Origin: CAVSRC01 sp963750065
GTDB taxonomy: Bacteria; Pseudomonadota; Alphaproteobacteria; Rhizobiales; Kaistiaceae
NCBI GenBank assembly: GCA_963750065.1
Contig: CAVVPK010000037.1
Span: forward strand, 149,965-213,964
DNA length: 64,000 nucleotides
Direction of reading: 5' to 3'
Shown one piece after another: positions 1 through 7,327 of this stretch. The position numbers and the translations under genes are program-made. The notes below the pieces were generated by a model. That model saw nothing but the letters and a program-made list of their open reading frames with translations. It was not told where the DNA came from and did no database searches. The number at the start of each line of letters is the position of its first letter. The first letter of the stretch is position 1.

Positions 1-837
1 AAGGCGGTGCTGCCTCAAGCGAAAGGACTAGGGCATCCCAATAAGTCACCAGTTTCGGGTTGTCAGAGAATGCGCCGTCTACGAACTCGGCGAGCCCCGG
101 AGGCCGTGGGCTTTCTGCGCCGCCCGACGACCACCAAATCGAATACTGTGATAACAAGTCATCTATCTTTGCTTGAACCGCGTACCAATCTTCTCGACTC
201 AATATCTTTGCGTATTCATACGCCTTAAGCCCAAGATTGCTTTCGCCAAATTGCCTCGCCACCTCTAGAAGACCTCGGAGGTCCATTTGAATTCCGGTGG
301 CCGGCCTGTTCTGACTGACCCATCGAGTGTTCTCTGCTACCGCCTTCAGTCCAAGGAAGATTTTTGGTTCACTTGCGGAATTGGCGTTCAGAAGAAATGA
401 CCTTTGGTCAGCATCGAGCGCATCCCAATGCACGAAAAGCCGGTGGCTCAAAGCGTCAGGCCGTGCAGTTTGAGCAGAGCGTCCGGGAGCCAAATACGTA
501 ACTCTTCGTTTCTTCCACGCTTGTCCAAACGCAACTTCACTGTCGAAGCAATCAAGATCAGATTGCTCGGTCAATTCGTTAAGCTTTTTGAATGCCTCGG
601 AAAATCGTTTCCATGCATCGGAATTTGGTGTGCTAATTCTCCTGAAATCTCCGTTAGGGTCGATAATCAAAACTCGTGCTTTGCTTCTTACTAAGATCTC
701 TTCTATTAGACGAGCCACCAAGAATGATTTTCCAGAGCCTGATTGTCCGACGATTAAGGTGTGATGCAGCAGGCCATCAAAGTCGATCTCGATCCGTTTG
801 TTCGCATCATTCGTCTGTGTGCCGACAAAGAGCATTG
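1..837 (-). CDS. HerA/VirB4-type (DUF87) ATP-binding protein, 3' end cut by the window
   Basis: The minus strand is open without a stop from the window edge to beyond 837, more than 270 codons. Near the N-terminus it reads LIVGQSGSGKS, a Walker A P-loop (about residues 29-37), followed by RVLIIDPNGDF, the second strand and acidic motif typical of HerA/VirB4-like DNA-pumping ATPases. I place the start at ATG 837 because DUF87 proteins often begin about 25 residues before the P-loop; ATG 910 in the same frame would add 24 residues. The rest is alpha-helical, tryptophan-containing and unrecognised. Codon use is AT-richer than in every other gene here, suggesting transfer. Such ATPases drive DNA translocation and occur in defence or conjugation modules. 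The family call is good; the exact role is unknown. Confidence 0.75.
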
Positions 838-1018
838 TCTTGACCCCAACCTCTAATGCTTGGTCAATTGAACTTACTAGCACAACCCTCGAGAGGCAAC
901 GCTCGAGCATTTCGCGGCATAGTCTAGCGGCTGGAGTGGGCCTCTGCGAAGGTAGTCCGTCATTGCATTCCCGCCGGTGCAATACGCTTCGCAATTGCAC
1001 CCTCAGAAGGCCGCCCCC

Positions 1019-1420
1019 ATGCCCCACCCCTTCCATCTCGACCATCAGGCCATTCACGTCCGCGACATGGAGGCGAGTGTGCGCTTCTACAATGAGGTCC
1101 TCGGCCTGCCCGAGGTCGAGAACCCGATGGGCCGGGGTTCGATCCGCTGGTTCGCGCTTGCCGCGGGCGTCAACCTGCATCTGGTCGGCGGCAACCCGGC
1201 GCCGCGCGCCGAGCGCGGCATCGGCACCCATCTGGCGCTGTCGGCGGCGGATTTCGACGGCATGGTGGCGCGGCTTGAGGCGGCGGGGGTGACCTTCGGC
1301 TCCATGCCCGGCCGTCCGCCGGACAGGGTGACCAAGCGGCCGGACGGCGTGCGCCAATGCTTCGTCGCGGACCCCGACGGCTTCTGGATCGAGATCAACG
1401 ACGCACGCCCACGCGGGTGA
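1019..1420 (+). CDS. VOC (glyoxalase/bleomycin-resistance) family protein
   Basis: This 133-residue protein has the size and fold signature of a single-domain vicinal oxygen chelate protein. It opens with LDHQAIHVRDMEASVRFYNE, in which the first His would be a metal ligand, and ends with VADPDGFWIEIND, which carries the matching Glu. Such proteins bind a divalent metal and act as lyases, dioxygenases or resistance proteins; substrate cannot be told from sequence. Start ATG 1019 is preferred over 977 because the family motif begins right after it. It is the first gene with the normal high-GC codon use, just right of the AT-rich segment, and stands alone. Confidence 0.85.
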   Translation: MPHPFHLDHQAIHVRDMEASVRFYNEVLGLPEVENPMGRGSIRWFALAAGVNLHLVGGNPAPRAERGIGTHLALSAADFDGMVARLEAAGVTFGSMPGRPPDRVTKRPDGVRQCFVADPDGFWIEINDARPRG

Positions 1421-1424
1421 GGCG

Positions 1425-1650
1425 GACCCCCCACCCGAAATCGCTTCGCGATTTCGACCTCCCCGCAAGGTGGAGGTTGGGCGCCGTGCTTGCGGCATAC
1501 GCCCTCCCTCCACCGCGTGAGCGCGGGGAGGGTGGCGCGGCCGAAGGCCGTGCCGGGTGGGGGCCTGTGCGTTTCGGGAATGCACCCCCTCCCGAAAGTG
1601 TCTCGCTGGCGCTCGCCACTTTCGACCTCCCCGCAAGGGGGAGGTTCACC
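1425..1650. repeat. Intergenic palindromic repeat modules (REP-like)
   Basis: Two related modules are visible. The first (about 1432-1483) is a GAAATCGC/GCGATTTC hairpin followed by CCTCCCCGCAAGGTGGAGG. The second (about 1602-1648) is a GAAAGTG/CACTTTC hairpin followed by CCTCCCCGCAAGGGGGAGG. The arm sequences differ but each stays self-complementary, and the downstream C-rich/G-rich hairpin with a GCAA loop is conserved. This resembles the short palindromic intergenic repeats common in alphaproteobacteria. ORFs crossing it are low-complexity and not credible genes. It may also serve as transcription terminator for the VOC gene. Confidence 0.6.
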
Positions 1651-1668
1651 GAGCAAGCTGCGAACGTC

Positions 1669-2186
1669 CTCAAAAATACTTATCCCCCTCTTCCGATCCG
1701 CCCCCATATTGGTTCGCATCCTCGCTCGAATAGAGGGGCGTCTCCGGAGGCGTCTTGAGACTGGGAGCGGGGAGCGGCGCCCGCGGGTTCGGATTTCGCA
1801 GTCCGGCTCCCGGGACGCCTCTGCGTAGGCTCGTCCGCCGGCATTACGACCGGCTGTGGCCACCGTCCACCTTAAGCCGGGTGGGTTCAGAACCTCGCCT
1901 GTCCAAGGGCGAGGGGCCAGGCAGCGGACCGGTGATGAACCGGGCAGCGCACCGTTCGCCCGGTGGAGCGCGAGTGCGGAGGTGAAAAGTCGCCGCGGCG
2001 GGCGCTCGGCTGAGCGCCCCTACAGACTACTGGCATGGCACTCATCGAGCGCCCGCCATCCCCTCGTCTCCAACAAGAGGCGAGGAGCGAAGCGACCGGG
2101 ACGGGAAAATGAGGCGAGGCCGGCCGAAGGCCGGACAGGGAAGCAGGAAATGTTCATCACCCGGTGCCAACGGCGCGCGGGAACGG
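1669..2186. repeat. ~500-bp structured dispersed repeat, copy 1
   Basis: This gene-free block is a diverged copy of the block at 54558-55050. Shared landmarks occur in the same order: AAAATACTTATCCCC, then GCCCCCATATTG, a GGGCGCTC/GAGCGCCC hairpin (about 2005-2024), CGCCCGCCA, ACAAGAGGCGAGGAGCG, a GGCCGAAGGCC hairpin, and at the end GACAGGGAAGCA followed by GAAATGTTCAT. The arms of at least two hairpins differ between copies while pairing is kept. ORFs through it look Arg-rich and spurious. It lies between the VOC gene and the 3' end of ispA. Nature unknown: a non-autonomous mobile element or a structured RNA are both possible. Confidence 0.65.
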
Positions 2187-2196
2187 AGGCGCTTGC

Positions 2197-3102
2197 CTAG
2201 CCCTCGCGCGCCGCAACAAACCGCGCGGCCTGGCGCAGCATGTCGGCGCGCGAGCCGAACGGGCGCAGGATGGTCAGCGCCTCGTTGACCGCCGCGTCGA
2301 GGAGGGCAATCGCGCCGGCGACGCCGTGAACGGCGACCAGCGTCGCCTTGCCGCGGGCGGCATCCTTGGCGGTGGCCTTGCCGGCGGTCTCGGCGCTTGC
2401 CGTGGCGTCGATGAGGTCGTCGGCGAGCTGGAAGGCGAGGCCGAGCGCGGCGCCGAAGCGCGCCAGCCCCTGGCGTTCGCTGGCGCTGGCGCGGCCGAGG
2501 ATGGCGCCGGCCTCCGCCGCGTGGGCGAAGAGCGCCCCGGTCTTCATGCCCTGCATCAGGCGGATGTCGGCCTCGCCGCGGGCGGCCCCGCCGGCGGTGA
2601 GATCGAGCATCTGGCCGCCGGCCATGCCACCGAGGCCCGCCGCGGCGGCCAGACTCGCGACAAGCTCGGTGCGCACCGCCGGGTCGGGATCGGTGGCCGG
2701 GTCGGCGAGCACGGCGAAGGCGAGCGTCAGCAGCGCGTCGCCGGCCAGGATCGCCGTCGCCTCGTCGAAGGCCTTGTGCACGGTCGGGCGCCCGCGGCGC
2801 AGATCGTCATCGTCCATGGAAGGCAGGTCGTCGTGGACGAGGCTGTAGCAGTGCACGCATTCCAGCGCCGCCGCGGCGCCCAGCGCGTCGTTTGCGGGGC
2901 GGCCGAAGAGGCGCGCCGATTCGATGACGATGAACGGGCGCAGCCTTTTGCCCCCGCCGAGCGCGGCGTGGCGCATGGCGGCCAGCAGCCGTGGGGGCCG
3001 CGCGATTTCGCCGGCAAGCGGCTCGTCGGCGAGCAGCTTCTCCAGCACCGCCTCGGTCGCATCCTGCGCCGCCATCAGGCGGCTGGTGAATTCTTCGCCC
3101 AT
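2197..3102 (-). CDS. ispA: Farnesyl diphosphate synthase (polyprenyl synthetase family)
   Basis: IspA condenses isopentenyl diphosphate with dimethylallyl and geranyl diphosphate to give farnesyl diphosphate, the precursor of undecaprenyl phosphate, quinones and hopanoids. The 301-residue protein has GGKRLRP (50-56), the first aspartate-rich motif DDLPSMD (91-97) and the second one FQLADDLID (224-232), both needed for Mg-diphosphate binding. The short spacing in DDLPSMD is typical of bacterial short-chain synthases. ATG 3102 is chosen because the 39 codons upstream of it are unlike the family. It is transcribed divergently from mtgA. A longer-chain product cannot be excluded by sequence alone. 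Confidence 0.9.
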   Translation of the reverse strand: MGEEFTSRLMAAQDATEAVLEKLLADEPLAGEIARPPRLLAAMRHAALGGGKRLRPFIVIESARLFGRPANDALGAAAALECVHCYSLVHDDLPSMDDDDLRRGRPTVHKAFDEATAILAGDALLTLAFAVLADPATDPDPAVRTELVASLAAAAGLGGMAGGQMLDLTAGGAARGEADIRLMQGMKTGALFAHAAEAGAILGRASASERQGLARFGAALGLAFQLADDLIDATASAETAGKATAKDAARGKATLVAVHGVAGAIALLDAAVNEALTILRPFGSRADMLRQAARFVAAREG

Positions 3103-3209
3103 GATGGCCCCCGAATTGGTCCGAAAGCGGCAGGCGGTCAAGACTGAAGCGGCGCAAATGACAGTGTGACCGATTGCACGCGGCTTGCGCGCCGGGCTAT
3201 TCCGGGCCT

Positions 3210-3935
3210 GTGGCGACACGGCGCAAGAAGAAGACGAAGAAAACCGGTGGCGGGCGCGGCCTCCTTGCCCGCGTGCCGTGGCGGCTCATCGGGCGCGTCC
3301 TCATCGCCCTTGTGCTGGTGCCGCTGGTGCTCACCCCGGTCTACAAGGTGGTCAACCCGGTCTCGACGCTGATGATCTGGGAGCGCCTCACCGCCGGCCC
3401 GATCGAGCGGACCTGGGTGCCCTTCGACGCGATGGCGAAATGGATGGTCACCGCCGTCGTGGTCTCGGAGGACAGCCGCTATTGCGAGCACCATGGGGTC
3501 GACTGGCAGGCGCTCGGCACGGTCATTGACACGGTCGGAGAGACCGAGCGGCCGCGCGGGGCCTCGACGATTGCCATGCAGACGGCTAGGAACCTGTTCC
3601 TGTGGACGTCGCGCTCCTATGTCCGCAAGGCGCTGGAGATCCCGCTCGCCCTCTATCTCGATTTCGTTCTCGGCAAGCGGCGGCTGATCGAGATCTACCT
3701 CAATATCGCCGAATTCGGGCCCGGCATCTTCGGTGTGGAGGCGGCGGCCGAGCACTATTTTCACCGGCCGGCCAAGGCGCTGACGCTCGGCCAGGCGGCG
3801 CTTCTGGCGGCCAGCCTGCCCAGCCCCGCGACCCGCGATCCGGCCCGCCCTTCGGCCCTTCTGCAGGCGCTGGCGCGCACCGTTGCCGCCCGCGCCCGCA
3901 TCGCCGGGCCGTATATCGTTTGCCTCTATCCGTGA
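3210..3935 (+). CDS. mtgA: Monofunctional peptidoglycan transglycosylase
   Basis: MtgA polymerises lipid II into glycan strands at the outer face of the inner membrane. The protein has a basic N-terminus, one transmembrane segment (about residues 23-45) and a GT51 domain with SEDSRYCEHHGVDW (the catalytic Glu is in SED), RGASTIAMQTARNLFLW and RRLIEIYLNIAEFG. It lacks a transpeptidase domain, and the ~240-residue length fits MtgA. GTG 3210 is preferred; ATG 3174 in frame would add a 12-residue tail unlike the family. It is divergent from ispA, and the rpmF promoter overlaps its 3' end. Confidence 0.9.
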   Translation: MATRRKKKTKKTGGGRGLLARVPWRLIGRVLIALVLVPLVLTPVYKVVNPVSTLMIWERLTAGPIERTWVPFDAMAKWMVTAVVVSEDSRYCEHHGVDWQALGTVIDTVGETERPRGASTIAMQTARNLFLWTSRSYVRKALEIPLALYLDFVLGKRRLIEIYLNIAEFGPGIFGVEAAAEHYFHRPAKALTLGQAALLAASLPSPATRDPARPSALLQALARTVAARARIAGPYIVCLYP

Positions 3936-3948
3936 GCCCCGCTATAAC
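3920..3948 (+). promoter_or_regulatory. Putative sigma-70-type promoter of rpmF
   Basis: TTGCCT at 3920-3925 and TATAAC at 3943-3948 are separated by 17 bp. They lie inside the last codons and just after the stop of mtgA. A start near 3955 would give a leader of about 37 nt before the rpmF ATG. Assigned by eye from consensus and spacing only. Confidence 0.5.
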
Positions 3949-3991
3949 GCGGCCCAACTTCCCGAATTTCCGTATCTTCCGAGGATTTCCC

Positions 3992-4177
3992 ATGGCAGTT
4001 CCGAAGCGAAAAACGTCGCCCTCGAAGCGCGGCATGCGGCGCTCGGCCGACGCGCTCAAGAAGCCGACCTATGTCGAGGACAAGGATTCCGGCGAACTCC
4101 GCCGGCCGCACCATATCGACCTGAAGTCGGGCATGTATCGCGGCCGTCAGGTGCTTGAGCCGAAGAGCGAGGCCTAA
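3992..4177 (+). CDS. rpmF: 50S ribosomal protein L32
   Basis: This 61-residue basic protein begins MAVPKRKTSPSKRGMRRS, the highly conserved L32 N-terminus, and ends in an alphaproteobacterial-type tail containing RRPHHIDLKSGMYRGRQVL. It lacks the C-terminal Cys zinc pairs found in some L32 forms. L32 is a component of the large ribosomal subunit near the peptidyl-transferase region. It has its own likely promoter upstream and a good intrinsic terminator downstream, so it is probably monocistronic. Confidence 0.97.
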   Translation: MAVPKRKTSPSKRGMRRSADALKKPTYVEDKDSGELRRPHHIDLKSGMYRGRQVLEPKSEA

Positions 4178-4210
4178 AGGCCGCGCCGCCGCCTTGCGGG
4201 CAAGAAGAAC

Positions 4211-4235
4211 AGGCCGGCCTCCGCCGGCCTTTTTC
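4211..4235 (+). terminator. Rho-independent terminator after rpmF
   Basis: An 8-bp perfect stem AGGCCGGC / GCCGGCCT with loop CTCC is followed by TTTTTC, 33 bp after the rpmF stop codon. This is the clearest intrinsic terminator in the window. Confidence 0.85.
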
Positions 4236-4429
4236 GTCAGTCGGCCACGCCGGGGGCCAGGCGCGCCGTTAACGGCCCGCTAACCGCTTGCCGGAAATGC
4301 GAGGCAGCCGGTGGGCCTCGGCGGTTAGGCTTTTGGCGCTTCCTTAAGGCTCGTTCTGGCATTCTACCGGCCGCGACCCGGCCGATTTGGCAATGGGAGG
4401 CTCGCGCGGGCATTCAGAGGACGACTTCC

Positions 4430-6199
4430 GTGCCGCAGAGAGACGGGAAGGCGAGGGTATTCGTATCGGCCGCGCAGGAAGCCGCTGATCGCCCCGGCGA
4501 TACGCCACTCGATGCCGGCGGCATTCTCGCCGCGGTCGGCGGGGCCGCCTATGAGTGGACCATCGCCGACGACCGTATACGCTGGGGCGCGGAAGCGGCC
4601 GAGGTGCTCGGCGTGCCGTCGATTGAGGCGATCGCGACGGGGCGCGACTTCGCCGCCCTGCTCGACCCCGCCAGCACGACCAGCCGTCACGATGCGGTGC
4701 TCAATTCCAATGGCGCCGACAAGGGCGCAGGCGTCTCCTACGAGGTCCAGTACACCCTGCTGCCGGACCGCGAGAGCGGCAAGCAGCGGCTGATCGTCGA
4801 GGATGCCGGCCGTTGGTATGGCGACCAAAGCGGACAGGTCGCCCGAGCGCGCGGTGTGGTGCGGGTCATCAACGAACGGGCCGAGCGGGAGGAACGTCGC
4901 GCCTTCCTGACCCGCTACGACGAGCTCACCGGCTTCTTCAACCGCAACCATCTGCTCGCCGTGCTGGGCGAGGGGATTGCCGATGCCAAGCGGCTGAGGA
5001 CCTCGATCTCCTTCCTCATCGTCGCCATCGACAATTTCCGGGCGATCAACGAGGCCTACGATTTCGACACGGCAGACCAGGTGTTTGCCGCCGTCGGCCG
5101 CCGTATCCGGGCGGAACTCAGGGAAGGCGACGCCATCGGCCGCTACTCCGGCAACAAGCTCGGTATCGTTCTGATGAACTGCGGCGAGAGCGACATGCAC
5201 GCGGCAGCCGAGCGCTTCCATGCTGTGGTCCGTCGCGACATCATCGCCACCGAGACGAGTGCGGTCGCGGTGACGGTCTCCATCGGCGGCGTCAACCTGC
5301 CCCGTCACGGGCGCACCGTGCGCGACGCGATGGCGCGGGCGCAGGAGGGGCTGCATTTCGCGCGCAAGCGCGGCTACGGCCATTTCGTCGCCTTCGTGCC
5401 GGTGCCGGCGCGCGAGGAGCGCCAGCGGGTGAACGCCGCCTTGTCGAGCGAACTGGTGGCGGCGCTCAACGACAAGCGGCTCAAGCTGGCGTTCCAGCCG
5501 GTGGTCGATGTCGCCACGCGCGCGGTGGTCTTCCACGAAGGTCTGCTGCGTCTCGAACGGACGGACGGGACGATCGCCATGGCCGAGGACTTCATCGAGC
5601 TGTGCGAGAGCCTCGGTCTGATCCGGCTGATCGACCACTATGTGCTGGCGCGTTCGCTGGAGGTGCTGGAAGCGGCGCCCGAGGCGCGCATTTCGGTCAA
5701 CATCTCAGGCGAAACGGTGGGCGACGCGGGATGGTTGTCGCTGATCGCCGCGGCTGTCGCCCGCCGGCCGGACCTGTCGGGCCGCCTGATCGTCGAGATC
5801 ACCGAGACGGCCGTGATCCGCAACCTCGACGAGGCGGCGAGCTTCGTCGCCACGCTCCACGATCTCGGCTGTCCACTGGCGCTCGACGATTTCGGCGCCG
5901 GCTTCTCGTCGTTCCGCAGCCTGCGCTCGCTCAAGGCCGACATCATCAAGATCGCCGGCGTGTTCCTCAAGGACCTGCAGAACAATCGCGACGATCAGGT
6001 GTTCATCAAGGCGCTGGTTGCCATCGCACGCAATTTCGACATGAAGGTCGTCGCCGAGTGGGTCGAGGACGAGGCGACGGTGGCGCTGCTTGCCGAATTC
6101 GGGGTCGACATGATCCAGGGCAACCTGACCGGCGCGGCGACGTCGCAATGGCCGTGGCGCCCGCGGCGGTCCAGCGCCGAGATGCGCGAAGCCGGCTGA
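4430..6199 (+). CDS. PAS-like/GGDEF/EAL protein with degenerate GGDEF site
   Basis: This 589-residue soluble protein has a PAS-like N-terminus (about 30-150), a GGDEF domain (about 155-320) and an EAL domain (about 335-575). The GGDEF signature reads YSGNKLG (239-245), so diguanylate cyclase activity is most likely lost. The EAL signature reads EGLLR (370-374), yet the metal and catalytic residues look kept: E370, N424, E456 in EITET, D486-D487 in LDDFG, K507 and E543. I infer a c-di-GMP phosphodiesterase, or a c-di-GMP sensor, with a regulatory GGDEF. A CtrA-like sequence TTAA-N7-CTAAC (4269-4284) lies upstream, one mismatch from consensus. It is convergent with phaR. Confidence 0.88.
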   Translation: MPQRDGKARVFVSAAQEAADRPGDTPLDAGGILAAVGGAAYEWTIADDRIRWGAEAAEVLGVPSIEAIATGRDFAALLDPASTTSRHDAVLNSNGADKGAGVSYEVQYTLLPDRESGKQRLIVEDAGRWYGDQSGQVARARGVVRVINERAEREERRAFLTRYDELTGFFNRNHLLAVLGEGIADAKRLRTSISFLIVAIDNFRAINEAYDFDTADQVFAAVGRRIRAELREGDAIGRYSGNKLGIVLMNCGESDMHAAAERFHAVVRRDIIATETSAVAVTVSIGGVNLPRHGRTVRDAMARAQEGLHFARKRGYGHFVAFVPVPAREERQRVNAALSSELVAALNDKRLKLAFQPVVDVATRAVVFHEGLLRLERTDGTIAMAEDFIELCESLGLIRLIDHYVLARSLEVLEAAPEARISVNISGETVGDAGWLSLIAAAVARRPDLSGRLIVEITETAVIRNLDEAASFVATLHDLGCPLALDDFGAGFSSFRSLRSLKADIIKIAGVFLKDLQNNRDDQVFIKALVAIARNFDMKVVAEWVEDEATVALLAEFGVDMIQGNLTGAATSQWPWRPRRSSAEMREAG

Positions 6200-6200
6200 T

Positions 6201-6477
6201 CTAGAGCTTTTTTCGACCAGATAGAGCCAATTCCGTTTCTCGACCGGCGCGGCGATCCGGCGTCGAGACCGGCGAGAAGCGATGCCGGGCATCGGTCGAG
6301 ACGGGATCGGCGCCCTAGCGCCCGCCGGTTAAGAAACCGGAAGGGACGGGCGCTTTTGCGCCACTATCGTCGCCGTTGGTCTCAGCCGGATCCCGGACAC
6401 GCCCTTCGCCCGCCGGCTCGATCCTGACGCAAAATCACTCCGTCGGAATGACTCTATCTGGTCGAAAAAGGCTCTAG
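6201..6477. repeat. MITE-like element with ~30-bp inverted ends between convergent genes
   Basis: The left end (6201-6232) starts CTAGAGCTTTTTTCGACCAG and continues ATAGAG. The right end (about 6446-6477) is its reverse complement with one substitution in the first 26 positions and slight divergence inside. The ~210-bp core contains no credible ORF but has several short GC-rich inverted repeats. The element begins one base after the stop of the EAL gene and ends 5 bp before the 3' end of phaR. It could be a miniature inverted-repeat element or a bidirectional terminator; the T/A-rich ends would place a U-tract on each transcript. Confidence 0.65.
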
Positions 6478-6482
6478 AAACG

Positions 6483-7070
6483 CTACTTGCTGGAGAGCTT
6501 GTCGAGGCGCTTCTGCATCTCGTCGAGCTGGTGGCGCAGCGCGTCGATGTCGCTTGAGTCCGCCGCTGCCTCCTTGCTCTTTTCCGCCTCGGTGCGCGCC
6601 GGCGCCGGTCGTTCGCCGGCACCGAACGGCAGGAACATGCGCATCGCCTGCTCGAACATCTCGGTGTTGCGGCGCACCTGATCGCCGATGACATCCAGCG
6701 CCGCATTGGAGCCGAATGCGCCGGCCATCTGCTTGCGCAGCTTGTCCTGGTCGCGCACCAGCGAGTCGATGGAAAAATCGAGATAGGTCGGAATGAGGTT
6801 CTGGATCGAGTCGCCGTAGAAGCGGATGAGCTGGCGCAGGAAGGTGATCGGCAGCAGGTTCTGGCCCTTGTTCTCCTGCTCGAAGATGATCTGGGTCAGC
6901 ACCGAGCGGGTGATGTCCTCGCCCGTCTTGGCGTCGACGACGACGAAATCCTCGTCCCTCTTCAGCATGTCGGCGAGGTCCTCGAGCGTCACATAGGTCG
7001 AGGTGCCGGTGTTGTAGAGACGCCGGTTCGCGTATTTCTTGATCGTTGTCGGCGCTTTGTCCTTCGCCAT
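6483..7070 (-). CDS. phaR: Polyhydroxyalkanoate synthesis repressor PhaR
   Basis: PhaR is a DNA- and PHB-binding repressor that adjusts phasin and PHA gene expression to the amount of polymer. The N-terminal PHB/PHA accumulation regulator domain is clear: IKKYANRRLYNTGTSTYVTL (residues 9-28), then LLPITFLRQLIRFYGDSIQ. The C-terminus is a charged helix likely to form a coiled coil (residues ~165-195). ATG 7070 starts MAKDKAPTTIKKYANR, exactly as in relatives; the longer frame upstream is non-coding. It is divergent from phaA with TGC/GCA palindromes between them. Confidence 0.95.
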   Translation of the reverse strand: MAKDKAPTTIKKYANRRLYNTGTSTYVTLEDLADMLKRDEDFVVVDAKTGEDITRSVLTQIIFEQENKGQNLLPITFLRQLIRFYGDSIQNLIPTYLDFSIDSLVRDQDKLRKQMAGAFGSNAALDVIGDQVRRNTEMFEQAMRMFLPFGAGERPAPARTEAEKSKEAAADSSDIDALRHQLDEMQKRLDKLSSK

Positions 7071-7144
7071 GCTTGAGCCCGCTCCCTTGGATGGCCGACT
7101 ATGCGGCCGTCGCATCCCAACCCTGCTGTACGATAGGGCGTATT

Positions 7145-7199
7145 TTGCAGTGCCGCCAATATATTGTGCAACGCCCCCAAGAAATGTGTTGCAGCGCAG
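7145..7199. promoter_or_regulatory. Cluster of TGC/GCA palindromes, candidate PhaR operators
   Basis: Between phaR and phaA lie TTGCAGTGC (7145-7153), TTGTGCAA (7164-7171) and TTGCAGCGCAG (7189-7199). PhaR proteins of alphaproteobacteria are known to bind TGC-rich inverted repeats of this kind. The sites sit between the phaR start and the likely phaA promoter, so they could serve autoregulation of phaR. Inferred by eye. Confidence 0.4.
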
Positions 7200-7217
7200 C
7201 GTTAACGCGCGCGACGA

Positions 7218-7247
7218 TTGACAGGCCCTTGGCCGCCAGTCTGTAGT
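7218..7247 (+). promoter_or_regulatory. Putative phaAB promoter
   Basis: TTGACA (7218-7223), an exact -35 consensus, is followed after 18 bp by TGTAGT (7242-7247) as a weak -10. It points to phaA, whose start codon is about 80 bp downstream. Confidence 0.45.
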
Positions 7248-7327
7248 CGGTCTCAAGAAAGGGCCTGCGCAACGCGCCTTTCGCAGTGCACCCCCGGGGG
7301 CGGCGGACCAGCCAGGAGCTTTTTCAC

